Position numbers and translations under genes: made by a program
DNA from: Saccharina japonica
Taxonomy: Eukaryota; Sar; Phaeophyceae; Laminariales; Laminariaceae
Direction of reading: 5' to 3'
Assembly (NCBI GenBank): GCA_008828725.1
Contig: MEHQ01003574.1
Span: forward strand, 932,557 to 996,556
DNA: 64,000 bases
The notes under the pieces: model-generated
The model's database searches: none
What the model saw: only the letters and a program-made list of their open reading frames with translations
What the model was told of the DNA's origin: nothing
In this document: piece by piece, positions 1-14,400 of the stretch
How positions within the stretch are numbered: the first letter of the stretch is position 1
How the letters are laid out: the number at the start of each line of letters is the position of its first letter

Positions 1-3000
1 TCGTACCAGTACCAGCACCAGTATATCTCTGTACCTATGAAACGGAAATGAAGGCTATAACTGTAGTACCACCGTACAACACTTAAGGCAACATACCCCG
101 TATGGGACGAATTTCAGACCCGATTTTTTCCTCCCACAACGTGGCACAAAAACAACAACGAAAATGGTGAATTTGGAAATATTTCGTCGATAATAATCTC
201 CGAATTCCTGTACGTAGACACAGGCGTACCGCTCGCCGTTTACACCCACACCCTCCCCCGATGTTGAGCAAAAACAGCTTTCAAATTCATCCCAGGGGGT
301 GTGTTATCTTACCACCCGTGTGCTAATTATCTTATCACCCGTGTGTTATCTCACCACCTGTGTGTTATACGTACGGTGGTAGCAGTCGCCGTGGCGTAGG
401 TTGCTCTCTTGGAATATGAATACTCGTAGTGTGGCCCTTGTGCGGGCGCGGCGCCGCCCTTGGGCGTTTCGGCCCCGGATCTCGCCGCTGTAACTCGCCG
501 TGCACCTACCGGTATATACTACTGCTGCTGTTGTATAACTGACCGAAAACTTGTGGGCAAAACCGCCGAGTAAAAAACCAACACAGCAGCAGAGTAGGCA
601 GCCGCTTTTTTATAGGGCGGCTGAACCAGAGAGGTGATCGCAACGCAACGAGGGAGCAGTAGCAACAACAACAGCGAAATAATTCGAGGAGTCTTACGTA
701 AATAGTCTATGTTTCCAATCGAACACCCGCCAAAAAGCCCAATAACTCGTAAAATGTAAAATGTGCATGCTAAACGTGTCCACTCTTACGTATATCTATG
801 ATGCTGCTGCGCTGAACAACGTGGCGTATCGAATGTAAGTATCTCCACGAGGCTCCCCTCTGCTTTTTGCTTGCCCCTACTCCCCCCCCCCTCGTCTCTT
901 TTCCGTTACCAAACTTGGGCGGAAACGCTTGACTACTCTACGAAGTCTCACTTGTACACACCACGCTGGCTGGGAATATGGTCCCTTTTGAATTTTCGTG
1001 TTAATATTGAAACGTGCATTATATTATCGACCAAAGTGGTATGAAAATGTAACCGCAGTATAATATACCCGTACTCGTACTATTTACTGCTTGTATCATA
1101 CCTATATCATAGCCTACATAAACTCATTCGTTGTGTATGTACAAGTACGCCAAAAAATAACTGCCGTACACCCGTACACACGTCAATTATGGGGTATAAC
1201 GCACCTACCAGGTATACAACGTGCCAACCCTATAACAACACTCCGTATACCTGTATATACCCTTTCTCACCTCAAGATATAATGGGGCCTATCCACAAAC
1301 AAACAGCAGTAGCGTTCGGCCCTCCAGTCTCGCGCGCGCTCCGTCCCTCCGCTCCTGATAGCATTCCCGATCAGACAAGCACGAGAGCTTGCAACCACGA
1401 CCACACCCACCACCGGCCTCCGTCTAATATAGCTCGGGGGTGCCGGCTATGCCAACCCCGCGCTCTCCCTGGTTCAGGGATCACGCCAGGGGGGGGGGGA
1501 GGGGGGATCACCCCGGGGGCAGCAACAAATTGAGTTGAAAAATAGTGCTGAAATAATGTTCGCGCTCTCTCACAAGTCGGAAGACCACAGCCAGGGCAGG
1601 ACTGAAGAGGCTCCTTCTCCTGCTGCTGTGAGCGCACCCGGGAAAAGCTCTGAACCTACCTGCTGCTGTCTGCTGTCTGCTGGTCCCCTCTATCGTACTA
1701 TTTAATAGCGAGTATACTAATTTTAATTTGAAAAAAAAAAATAAGCTAGCTCGAAAAGTTGGAGGGGTCCCCAAAAACCCGGTTCCAAATCGTATGCACC
1801 GACACAGTTATTTTCGATGATTTCATCTCATCATGTCTGCGCTCGTAAAATTATCGGCAGCGGTGGTGGTGGGAGAGAGTGTGGTGGTGGTCGCAGCGCG
1901 CTTGTTTGTGATAATAGAAGCAAATGAATGTTCCTCTTGTTGCCGAGGAGAGGGACGGAGAGGGAGGGCCGGGGACACCTGTCTCCGGCCGATACCGCCG
2001 CCGGCGCACGGGGGGGGGGGGGGCAATCGGGGCTACATTGCTTTGCTGGTGGGGCGCCACCTGGCCATCTTCCTGTCTGTTGGCCGGGCAAAGAATCAAT
2101 CACAAACCAACCCTACACATGGGTTCAATTATTTACAGGATCTTTCGGGTTTTTGGAGCCTTAAAAATACAAAACAATACAGAAAAAACATCAGGAAAAA
2201 TGAACGGTCTCCCAAGCTCCCCGTGTCTTCCACTCTTCCGCTCCAGGTCATGTTCTTTTTCACTCCTTTGAATCCAGTACAAAAATCGAAATTCAACCAC
2301 TTGCTGGGGATTTATTTTGGGAGAAGATCCCAAAACCGAAAAAAGAAAAAATCGGCTTGCTTTTTTATCTTGAAAATATACTCGGGGAACACTTTCCCAG
2401 TGTATTTCGAAGGCAAAAAAATGTGGCAGGTCGGCCAGTCGGTGGGTTGTACAAAAGGTACGATCGGCGGGGAAGCTACAAACTCTGCTGCTGCTGCAAC
2501 GCAACGCAACACTGCCGACTGCTGAGAGGCTTTCAAGCCTACACGATGGCGCGCACCTCTCTGCCTTGCTGAATTCTCCTTTGGCACCTCCTGTCCAAGG
2601 CGTTGGCTGCCGCTTGTGGTGCCCGTGGGCCGGGCTGGGCTGGCTGATGGCTCGTAAAACAATTCGGCGCAGATGGTTGTTTGTGTGATGAACCTTTTCA
2701 ACGCATGTCTCTCTGTCTTGTCGTGTGCTTCGCGTTTCGCCGCGAGCGTCTACGGTGTCCGAGTGCGGAGACAAAAATATGCCCGTTCGTTGTGACGCAA
2801 GGCCCGCTCTCGATGATGCCGGGAAGCGGGAGCAGCAGGGCGGCGAGCGGAGAGGTTCCTACGAGTGATGCCAAGGCTTTCGGAAGGGTCGCGGGCTCAT
2901 GCGAGCAACAGAAAAAGAGTGTCGACAAAAAATAACCCTCTTCTGCCCGAATCCGAGTAATTCGCGCTGGGGCTGCGTTGTTGGGAGAAGAGGAGCGGCA

Positions 3001-3290
3001 AGAAATTACAAGACGTTTGTTTCGTACGTAGAACCTCAGATATATGGTTGTTGCCAGCGTAGACGTCGACGTAGAAGAGGGGTAACTTCGACGCTTCGAC
3101 TTGCTGCAAGGCAAGATCCGAATATCCCCGAACGAAAACAGAAGTGAAAAAGTCCCTACATATAAAGCCTTCCAAGTGATACAGAACTATTTTCAATTTT
3201 CCAAAACGCAAACAACCTCGTTTGGGACTTCTGCTGCGGCTGCACCTACTTCTCGCTGGCCAAGTGCTTGAGCTGCACAGCTAAGGTATC
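1..3290. other. Upstream sequence, no gene seen
   Basis: No reading frame here resembles a known protein; the open stretches overlap in several frames and lack domain motifs. Three short imperfect copies of a GTGTTATCTTACCACC-like unit lie at 300-370. G-runs lie at 1490-1505 and 2009-2022. The last few hundred bases should hold the Nup54 promoter and 5' leader, but no TATA box or initiator is clear enough to place. Confidence 0.5.
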
Positions 3291-5384
3291 ATGGCGTTCT
3301 CTTTTGGAGCTCCTGCAGCGGCGCCGGCTGCCCCAGCCCCCAGCATATTTGGGGCCGCTCCGGCCGCGGCTGCCCCCGCACCATCAACGGGTTTTTCGTT
3401 CGGCGGTGCTACCTCTACGTTTGGAGCTGCGGCTGCCCCTGCGCCTGCTGCGCCCGCCACAGGTTTCGGCGGGTTCGGCTTGGCCCCTGCGGCAGCTCCT
3501 GCAGCACCAGCAGCTACTCCAGCTTTTGGTGGAGGGTTTGGGTTGGCTCCGGTTGCCGCACCGCAACAGCAGCAAGTGCTTCAGGTGAATATTTCCTTGC
3601 ACTTACTGGCAGTGACCGAGCTGCTATTCGTATACCGGTATCATACGAGTAAAACTGAATAAGGGCCTGCCTGCTTGGGGACCTTGCTTAGGACCTCGAG
3701 GGCCTTGTGGCATCGGCATCGCAAGCGGCAGGGACCGACAACGCTCTTGGCCCATGATTGCAAAGACGGTTGCACTTGTCCTTGTTGGGGAGAGTGGCCT
3801 TTCTAACATTTGCGGCAACGTTTTAGCTCCACCAACTTTTGTTTGTATAGTCCCACCACGGTAAAGTCATCAAGAGCAACTCGTTTCTTGGCAACATGCG
3901 GAAACGTCTCCGCTTCGTACGAGTACGCTCTCTGAGGACCGAGCATGGGCTTTCACGCCACCACACCAGGCAGAGAGAGGAGAGAGGTAGCTTTCATACC
4001 GCCAACAGCGGACAGCACTAAACGTATACGACAATAGTCTACCGAGGGCGCCCACTCCTATGATGGTGAGGCTCGTTTTCTCAATTAATATCATTGAAAT
4101 ATCATTACGAGCGAATGAGCAGCAGCAAACGCAGCAGCAACAACAGCAGTCGTAGCAAAAGCAGGAGCACATCAGCAGCAGTACATCAGCAGCAGCAGCA
4201 GCACAGCAGCAGCAACAGCGGTGACCTCTAGCTTTCCTTCGCAACTGCGTGTGATGCAGCAGCTGAGCCCTCTTGGTGTTCAACGCTGGTGCTGGTGCCG
4301 TACTGCTGTTTGTTGTCCCCTTGTCTGTGGGGGTTTGCTATCTATGTGCGTGTTGGTTCGGTGGACGTCGCGTTGGTCGTAGGAAAACTCGAAAGGAGCC
4401 CCACAACCAATAAAACAGCAGAAGCAGCGGCAGCGGTTACCCCTACTAATTACCGTCCAGGTGCAACTGGGCCCTCTTGTTCAGCGCTGGTCCTGCTGTG
4501 CTGCTGTTTGTTCTCTGCTTCTGCTTTTTTTGCTCCTTTTTTTGTTCGCCATCGTTTTTACTTCCCAGCCTTCTGGACAAGCCGTGGTCATCCACCAGGT
4601 GCCTGGTGTCTTGCCTTCCCCCCCCCCCCTGTATGTACTTGCCTTCCTTACACCTATCGTGCAGAGGGCTCGGCATTACAGTAAAGGACACCTAACAAAA
4701 AGCAGGCTAATAAGAAAGCCAAGCCGAGATTTAAAGAGGAATAAGAAACTTGGGAGTCGTTATCTTCAATATAGTGTAGAAAGCACCCTCTCTCGAATAA
4801 GAAACCCAGCCTGGACCAGATTTCCCGTTTCTTATTGCAGTAGGTGTGCTGTACTACTGTATTCGCACTGGTCGCCGATTTTGCTCGAATGTTGGTAACT
4901 TACGCTCTCGCGCTTTCTTTCAGTTTAGGATCTGTGTTGATTGGGTGAAGGTCAGGAAATCGTAAGGCTGGGCACTGGCTGACTCAGTCAGTAGCGATTA
5001 TACTGTCGTCAAAACCAATCAGTATACTGGGCTGCAGCAGTATACTGTCTCTCGCCTCTCTTCTCTCCTCCCGAAACGCATTTGGTGGGTTTGCGTACTA
5101 TATCATGTCGTGTTTCTTGAGCGTGCGTAGCGTAAAACCTACTGGCGAATATACTGGCCGGTTCGATCAGTAGATTACTACTGCCAGTACATACTGTGCC
5201 AGTGCCCAGCCCTAGGAAATCGGTTTCGGCCAGCTCGAAACGGGTCCCATTTTAGAATAAATTCAGAAACACGTCAGCTGTGAATTCTCCCGACCGGTCG
5301 ATATTCGGCTTTGCTAGCTGCGCGGTGTTATTCCATTTTAGCGTTAGGTACTTTCCTTGCGATTGAGTCCCATTAAAAAAACTT

Positions 5385-5417
<33 letters not shown>

Positions 5418-8400
5418 CAGCGGCAGTAGCAGCAGCAGCGGTCACCCCTATTAATAGCCTTCTTGTGCAACGGCGTACAGCTGGGCTCTCTTGGTGTTGC
5501 TCAGCGCTGGTGCTGTATGTACTGCTGTTTTTGTTGTCTGTGTTGGTTTGGTTGACGTTGTACTCCATGGGACGCTCTTTAGAGGTCACGCCGCGTACAA
5601 ATCAACTTTGGTGAGTGCAAAGATGAGATGTGAAAAAGGGCTTCAGCCATCTCGAAAGGGGTCGCTATTCTGTTTTTCACGTCAACTTTAGAAACTCGCA
5701 CTCGCTCGTGAGAAGAAACGATGTACTCGTAAGGGCCGGGTGTCCTACAAAATCCCGAATGTTACATTTATGTTCATACCATGCAATAGCCAATATTCAC
5801 ACGAAGTATGACAGTAGTAGCCTGTGCTCAATGGTAGCAGCAACAATAAGAAATTGAGCCTTGGCGCTATCGTACATGGACCTATCTCTTTGACACCTGT
5901 AGCCATTATACAGTGCAAAGCATCACATATGTACTGTTTGTAGAAAACAGAAAACTTGTCCCGCTATCTACATCAAAAACGTCCAAGGACTCTATACCCG
6001 GTCCCCGGGTTTTCCCACTTTTTCAATTTTCCAATTTTTCGTTGTTCGAACTTACGAGCCTACGAGCAGCAAACCATCAGCGTTGAACCTCGTCCGTGCA
6101 ATTTTAGCGACATGCAAGCGAAGATGTTGGGAGGCAGCACTTTCACCCGTGAGCGCTTCCACCCCCCTTTGACCTTTGACAGACAGCAGCTTTGCCCTGA
6201 CATGCCTTGACTGATACCAAAACCACTATTAACAGTTGTTAGTCGATCGCCCCGTTGGTGTACGTGGTGGTGCCCTCGAATCCCTCCTCCGAAGAGTTGG
6301 TTTCCGGGGTTCAAATCTCACGTGGGTCGGACTTTTGAATTGATTTGCAAAAATAAATAAATAGGCAGAATCAACTGCTGAGAGCGCCTACGAGTAGTAG
6401 CGTGGGTAGGCGCAATTCGATGCGAGTCGACGAGGGAAGAAAGGGCTGAAGTTTTCTTGCTATAAAATTGCAAGGCACGAACCGTACATGGTGGGGGAGG
6501 AGGGGGACGGATCAGAGCTACGACTAGGAAATAGAGAGAAAGGAAGGGCGAATATAATAACTGGTCTGGAACACTCGGCCCTACACCCGTGACAGCGCAC
6601 GTTTTGCCTTCCTTGACATCTCACAGGGTTTTCCAACATTTTTAGCTTTTCAACCCTAGCCGTAACCTCAACCCCAACCCCAGCCATAACCCGTAGCATA
6701 TAAAGTATCTACTGTAGTTTAGAACGGGCGGACGCCGCTTTTAGAAAAATAGAAACCAGGGAGCAGAGTACTCCTCTTGGTGTACGACCAGCAGGTATAA
6801 CACGTAACGGGACAAAGTTGCATACCCCTCCCCCCTGTGGCTGTCCTTCTGCGTGACGTGCTTATGTATTTAACAGACGTTAATCCATGTACTGCTGTAC
6901 TGTGCATACTTCCGTGTAGCACAGAGCAATTCCTGCTTCCTTCCACCTCCCTCATAGCAGCAACATCCGTAGATACCTCGACCTTCGATTGCCGCCACCC
7001 CCGCCCCCCCCCCGCCCGCCAAGTTCTGGCTTTCCAAAGTAGAGCTGTTGTTCGTATATACGTACATTTTCTTCTCAAGAAATTTCTCAGAACTTTTCCA
7101 ATCCACCAAGTCGAGAGCTGACCTCTCTCCTCGTTTCTGGTATCCATTCGTACGATATATAATATTTATCGTACGTACTGCTGTATCATATCATAGTAGT
7201 AATAGTGAAGCTTGCAGCTAGACAAATTCTCGCCACGCAGCACGAGCTTTTCGTTCAAACGTCAGTGGAGCTTCGTACTTCGTACGACGAAGTAGTACCG
7301 GTACGCACATCGGCAGTGGCAAACATGAAGAAAAAAAAAGGTTGTGCCCTCTCTCGCTCTCTCACGCATCGACATTGCCCAGCTCGCCAGCTCGGGGTAT
7401 ATATTATGCAAGCAAGTGCTGTCTGTATTTTGGGAGCCGGGGGTACGTAGGCTATGGGAGAGGGGTAGAGGGGTACAGCCACCCAAACTTTTTAGACGCA
7501 CTCGGATTCTCACCGACCTTCCAAAAAGGATGAGCGCGCTGGAGTGCGAATATTTACGTATTCATAGTACGCACAGCAGTAATGAGCTAGCCAACAGAGA
7601 GTACTTTGTACTTACATAATATGAGCAAGCCTTCGAACCTTTTTGTAGCACTAGCCTAGCCTTGAGCAGCCTTAACCCATTCAGAATTGGAAAAAAATAG
7701 ATCCCACACTAAATCCAAGTAGTTTGTCTCCAAATTCGTGGGACCGGTTCTTAACCCTTATAGGACTGGAGTCCCGTTTTGGGGACAAATTACTTAGAAT
7801 TAGAGTGGATTGTCCCCAAAACGGGACTGCAGTCCTAAAAGAGTTAATATTGTGATATACCGGTATTTTACGGAGGACCATAGTAAATAACGTAGGACCA
7901 AACATTGTTATTAACCCCTTAAGAACTGGTCCCCAGTTTTTGGGGACAAACTACTTGGAATTAGAGGGGGATAATGTTGTTCAGTTCTGAATGGGTTAAT
8001 AGTGAAAATTGGTACGTATATATGTAGGTTTTTCTGCGTACCGTAGGTACTATTTACTATTAATAGGCCTCGTCGTACGTAAGTACTGCTGTAGTAGTTT
8101 TGTCTTCAAAACGGGACTGCGGTGGTAATAGTTTAGCACTCATTGTGTGGAGAAAACATTTGGAATTAGTGCCATATTGAGATTTCTGAACGGTGTAGTA
8201 CTAAAAGGATAAAGCAAACCAACTTCGGCAGTAGTGGTCCCTCTCTAGTGCCGGCTGCCCGCTATAGTTCCTGTGAAATCGACCAACTACGCAGTAGTGG
8301 TCCCCCTTTAGTGCTGGATGCCCCCTATAGTTCCTGTGAAATCGACCAACTTCAGCAGTAGTGGGCCCCCTTTAGTGCCGGCTGCCCGCTGTAGTGCCTG

Positions 8401-11400
8401 CAAAATCGACCAACTTCAGCAGTATTGGTCCTTCTTTAGTGCCGGCTGCCCGCTATAGTGCCTGTGAAATCGACCAGCTACACCAGTAGTGGTCCCTGTT
8501 TAGTGCCGGTTGAGTAGTGCCGGCTGTCCGCTAGAGTGCCTGTGAAATCGCTTGGCACAGACGGGAGTAACCAGTGCGGCAGTGTGCGGAGTATATTAGT
8601 GCTGGTTGACGCCATATAGTGCCGGTATTGTTGGTGGCTGGTGCACACCGGCACTATTAATACGAGTACTTTGTGTGAGGGACCATTCCTACTAATAATA
8701 CTGCTTGTATAACTGTCTTTCCCCGGGCATACAAACATACATACATACATACCTGGTATTAATAGTCCTGTTATCGATAGAAAACAGACGTCGAGACACG
8801 CGAACAAAACGCGCCAGACAGATGCAAAGAGGCGCTGAACTCTGCAAATCACTTTCCGCACGCAAAGTAATGTGTTGCTGCCGCCACGCCTAGGGTTTGC
8901 TCTGCTATCCTGTGCAACGATGGACCGAGCCCTGGGGGGACGCCACCCAGCCCTTCCTATGCTACATACAGCAGTAGTGGCTTGCTCTGTGCTGATGCTG
9001 CCTGAACAGATATCGCAGAGATTCGCCGAGTCGGGTTGGCAGAAGCTGTGGATTCACTGCTATGATACGACTGTCATAACACTGTTATCTGGCTTGCTCG
9101 GATATATTTACGAGGTACTTATTTTTGGCGGGCCCATACTGCTGTACTGCTGTATAGGAGACCTAATGAGCGACCAAAAAAGGTAGCGTGATTTTTTTAT
9201 CTACCGTTTACGTATACAGGAAAAGCGTGCAACAACAGCACGAAGTATGTATATACCAGGTACAGCAGTGGTGTACGCACCCGTTTATTCTAAGATCATC
9301 CGGTTGAAGGCCTTAGTAGAAACCAGGTACTCATAAATCGGCTAGGTACGAGAAAACAACTACTTAGAATTACTGTAGTACGCAGGGGGTATTATTGTTC
9401 AGTAATAAAATATGAGACTATATTAGAGATAATACCACATTTTTGGGGTTATCAAGCGTTGTTTTTAAATTGGTTCCACCACTTTTCATCTTTTTTTCCT
9501 ATTTGTTATCTCCGCCCTCCTTTTCTCTCTCCTTCCGACTGTAGTCGCAACTCAGATCCGGGATCACATAGTAAGCTCTCTTCTCCCTCCTCCCCACCAC
9601 GTACGGTTCGCGCCGTGCAGTTTTATCGCGAGTAAGACTTCGGCCCTTTCTTCCCTCGTCGACTCGCATCGAATTGCTCTGTGCGAGGCATCATATATAT
9701 TCTAAAAATGTTGTGCAAGCTAATCAGCATGGTGCTGCGCTGCGCTGCGCTGCGCCCCCATGTGGTGCATTGGTTCATCGCCTCCTATTACACGTCTGAC
9801 ACACCCCCTCACCTATGATACATACAAATACCGTGTTCGCGTAGACAGATCTACTGCTATCAGGCGAGCTTCCTTACATGCGTCCGAACAGCAAACAGAG
9901 CCTTTCCAATTACAACAACCAGGTGGCACACCAACCAAGCATGCATGACTCTTCTCTGCCTAGGGTCAGGGTTAAGAGTTAGAGTTCCGGTTCGGGGTGG
10001 TGGCCACCATTAACCAAAACCTAAAATAATAAGCTTTACCTTCGGGAACGAATAACGCCTTCCAACTTCGTGGCGAAACCCTTCCTCGTCGGGGTGCCGT
10101 TATGTGCAGGTTGCACCTGCAAAACTTTTTGTGCAGGCTGTGTGTGGCCAATTTCATCCTTGCCCGTCGACCCAGACCAAGCCAACCCCAGACACACCCC
10201 CAACCCTAACCCTTAGCCCCAACCCCTAGGGGAGCACGAGGTCGGCAGGGGCAGCCACGCGGCTCCGCCGCGTGTTTTTGATGGCGTTTTTCCAAAAAAA
10301 ATCATGCGGCCCAAAAGGCCAGCCTCACCCATCAAAACCGGCATCCTGCACAAAAACTTTTGCAGGTGCAACCTGCACATAGTCCGCGTCTTCCTCGTCA
10401 GAACATAGCATCGTTTTATTCGGCCACGTCTATGTACTGAGAATGTTCGCCTGAACGGGCAGATTTACCAACGCCGGCTTACAAAACACCGCCCAACAGC
10501 CTGTGGGAGGCTTCTGCTTCGTATGGCTGATGCTGACATAAAAAAAATCGTCGCCTTTTTTTTACATGTGTCCTTCCTGAAGTCGCGAAGGGGTTGTCGT
10601 TAGTTTGCTGCTGCTGCTGCTGCTGTTGAGGTACCGCAAAAATGCCAATCGCCTGCACCTCGTATGTAGGAACTTGGGGTGGTCTTCGAACCATGTGTGC
10701 GCGCGCCTTGAGACTCCTCTTTTGAAGTGCAAGAGGGGGAAATTAACGATTAAAAAAAGGGCTGTTGGTTATGTACAGCAACTGCTACTACTGCGTAAAT
10801 TGGGGGGGTGGTATGATACAAACCGGGGTCTTCGCACGGCTAAAATGCCAATCGCCTGCACCTCGTATATAGGAACTTGGGATGGTCTTCAAACCATGTG
10901 CGCGCCTTGAGACTCCTCTTTTGAAGTGCAAGAGGGAGAAATTGAAGATTAAAAACAATAGGACTGTTGGGTATGTACAGCAACTGACACTACTGCGTAA
11001 ATTGGGGGGATGGTAGGATACAAACTGGGGTCTTCGTACGGCTAAAATGCCAATCGCCTGCACCTCGTATATAGGAACTTGGGATGGTCTTCAAACCATG
11101 TGCGCGTCTTGAGACTCCTCTTTTGATTTGCAAGAGGGAGAAATTGACGATTAAGAAAAGGACTGTTGGTTATGTACAGCAACTGCTACTACTGCGTACA
11201 TTGGGAGGGGTGGTATGATACAAACTTGTGTCTTCGTACGTACTGCTAATACGCCAATCGCCTGCGCCTCGTCTATACGAGGAACTTGGGATGGTCCTTT
11301 AAACCATGTGCGCGCCTTGAGACTCCTCTTTTGAAGTGCAAGAGGGAGAAATTGACGATTAAAAAAAAGGACTGTTGGTTACGTACAGCAACTGCCACTC

Positions 11401-14400
11401 ACTGCGTAAATTGGGGGGATAGTATCATACAGACTGGTGTCACGAGTTACAATGCAAGGTGTCGCACGCCACCGACGGGCTCAGCATGATCCTACCCGTA
11501 CGTATGATATCATATATACTGCCGTTGGGCGACTACGCTGCCCATATGACGGAGGACCTATACTAAATAGGACCTACGGCATATACACAAAAACCTATAT
11601 GTTTCCCTATTTGTACCAACAATATTTGGTCCTATAGGGGACCTTCGGTAGACACAAAAACCCTATATATTTCCCTATTTTCACCAACAACATTGAGTCC
11701 TATAGGGTACCTTCGGTATATACACAAAAACCTATATATTTCCCTACTTTTACCAACAATATTTGGTCCGGTATACACAAAAACCTACCATATATTTCCC
11801 TATTTTTAGCAACATTTAGTCCTATAGGGTACCTTCGGTATACACAAAAACCTATATATTTCCCTACTTTTACCAACAATATTTGGTCCGGTATACACAA
11901 AAACCTACCAGGTACCATATATTTCCCTATTTTTACCAACAATATTTGGTCCTATTTACTAGTGTTTACTATGGTCCCCCGCAATAGACGGTTTTGATAA
12001 GACGCACGTTAGATAGGGCTGTTTTTGATCGCTCTCGAGGAGCCCCCAAAGTGGATAAGTTATACCCTGGCACCTGGTATATATAGGTAAAAGGTGTAAC
12101 CTCCTTGACCCTTTTGAGTCTTTTGAGCCGCGAGAGAGAGAGGGAAATGGCGAAAATGTGTTTGCTTGGTTACGTATTCTAGCACGGCAGCAGCGGCCGC
12201 ACTTTTTCGGTTGGGCTGCTCGGGTCTGTCTCAGAGAAGATGTCTCCGATTTTGCAACGCATATATAGTGCAGGGAGATATGTACGTAGATGTCGTGTCG
12301 TTGTGTTCTCGTACCCGGTACGTTTTATCATCTCACTTGCCTTGCCCATGAATATGCGTTTATTTTGTTTTGGTTTTTCTCTGTCTCACAGTCTGTGACC
12401 ACAGAATTTGTATCTCTCTAGGAATAGGAATCAGGAAACACACTGGGTGTACTCATGTGGTAGAAATAACGGGTTTAATGTGAAGACAACACACAACACA
12501 CACTATACTTATAAAGTAAAAAATAAAAAACAGCGGTGAGAAATCGAAGATTTCGTCGAACCTCATCTTTGCAAGCTGTGTATATATATATGTGTGTGTG
12601 ATACTTCTATATATCGCGTGTATTTACGGGTTTTATATGTCTTCATGCAGGGATGTATATACGACAAGCACAAGCATGTTCGTTATCAAAACCAAGAAAA
12701 AAATATCTAGAAAAAAAAGGTGAGATCGAAAAAGAAAACAAAAACTCCAACCTCAACTTTGCAAGCTTTGTGTGTGTAATATATATACCAGGCATGTTAC
12801 ATCCCACACACCCCGTATAGAGGGCGCGGTCAAAGATATCACACCAAGCTTGCAAATATGAGTTTTGAGCACATTTTCGGATCACAGGCTTGTTTTGTTT
12901 TGTATTTTTTCTCAGTATGTACATGTCCTTGGTTTTATCGCTTGAGTTTTTTTTTTTGTTTGTTTGCATTCCCTACGATACATATTATCTGAGCGTCGAT
13001 TTTCGTCGTTTTTTTCACACGACTCGCAACCCCGCGCTTTCGGCGATCGTAACATTTACGAGATGCACTTCGAAGTATATATACCATTAGGTATGTATGG
13101 ACGGAAATGCAAGGACTGCCTGGACATTGGCATGAACAGCATAAAAAAATTACACCTCGCACAGATCATCGATTCCTACTTAATGGTCTAAAATCCTCCC
13201 AAAAGACAGATTTATTCCTAGTCTTGTAAGAACATGTAGTGTCTATGGCAGCTCATGTTGCCTGGTGGAACCCGTACGTATAACATATATATATATATGT
13301 AGATTCATGCTACGGGTAGAGGTGCACCATGTATTTTTGTTAGGGTCGTCACTTGAAGAGCTCTATACTAATACTAAGTCAAAAATTGATCTTGGAGGAA
13401 CATAAAAGTGCCATTATTAGTAATATTATACCCGATAAACAATCCCACGGCCTAAGTAAGGGCCCATATTAGCGAATATAAGATAAATTCAATTTGGAAA
13501 AAATAAAATTCAAATCCGCTTTTCATTGGTCAACACAGGCACCAGCACCAAAGATCAGGATCTTGAGGTATAATATTTGGTGCTGGTGCGTGTGTTGACC
13601 AATGAAAAGCGGATTTGATTTTTTTTTTTTTCAATTTGAATGTTTTTCTTCTTCGTTAAAACGGGCTCTAAGAACCGCAACATTCTGCAACACAAGAATG
13701 AAAATCCGACGATTTTGGGTTAAGGAGCCGGTACCGTCTTTCAGAAAACGTTTCAGCCAAAAAAAGGTATACCTTCGTACACCTCTATCGTACCACGCCT
13801 CTGTGTGCAAAATGATGAGTTTCGACGAAATCCTCGATCTCGCAGCTGTCGTTTTTATTTTTTCTGTCTACGATAACCTGCAAGATCTAGGACATGTTTC
13901 CTGGGTTGGATCTGTACTTGTATGCAGGGTCCTGCACACCATCTGATAACGGTGGGTTGAGGAGTTAGATGGGCCTAGATCATGATATTTAGGTCATGAT
14001 CTATCTGTAGATGATCTGGATCATCATCTGTCGGAGGTGTGCGAAGGTGCTGACGTTTCCGTCCAGAGCAGCCGGTCGCCCCGGTGGTCTACTACTGTAG
14101 GTATTAGTGGTTTCCCTCGAATGCTGCTATTATTTAAAAAAAACGTTGATTTTGTGATTTTGTGAGTTTGAATCCCACCGTGTGGTGAGAGTGTGAAATT
14201 GTTTACAAAAATACAAAAGGAGCATGAAGGGCTGAGAGGAGGGCGTATGCTATACTGCTGTGTACCACTCTGTCCCGAAATATAAGCACGTTTTGCACAT
14301 TAATATCCAATCAAATCGGTGCTTATATTTCGGGACAGAGTGGTATGTAGATAGGCCTCGGTTGGCGCAGTTCGACGCGAGTCGACGAGGAAAAAAAAAG

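Noticed and set aside
2133-2774. 213-residue minus-strand frame upstream of Nup54
   Set aside because: It overlaps several other frames of similar length, has no motif, and is rich in residues expected from A/T-rich non-coding sequence.
8872-9186. 104-residue plus-strand frame with a hydrophobic end
   Set aside because: No family resemblance, no neighbouring exons, and it lies in a repeat-rich part of Nup54 intron 1.
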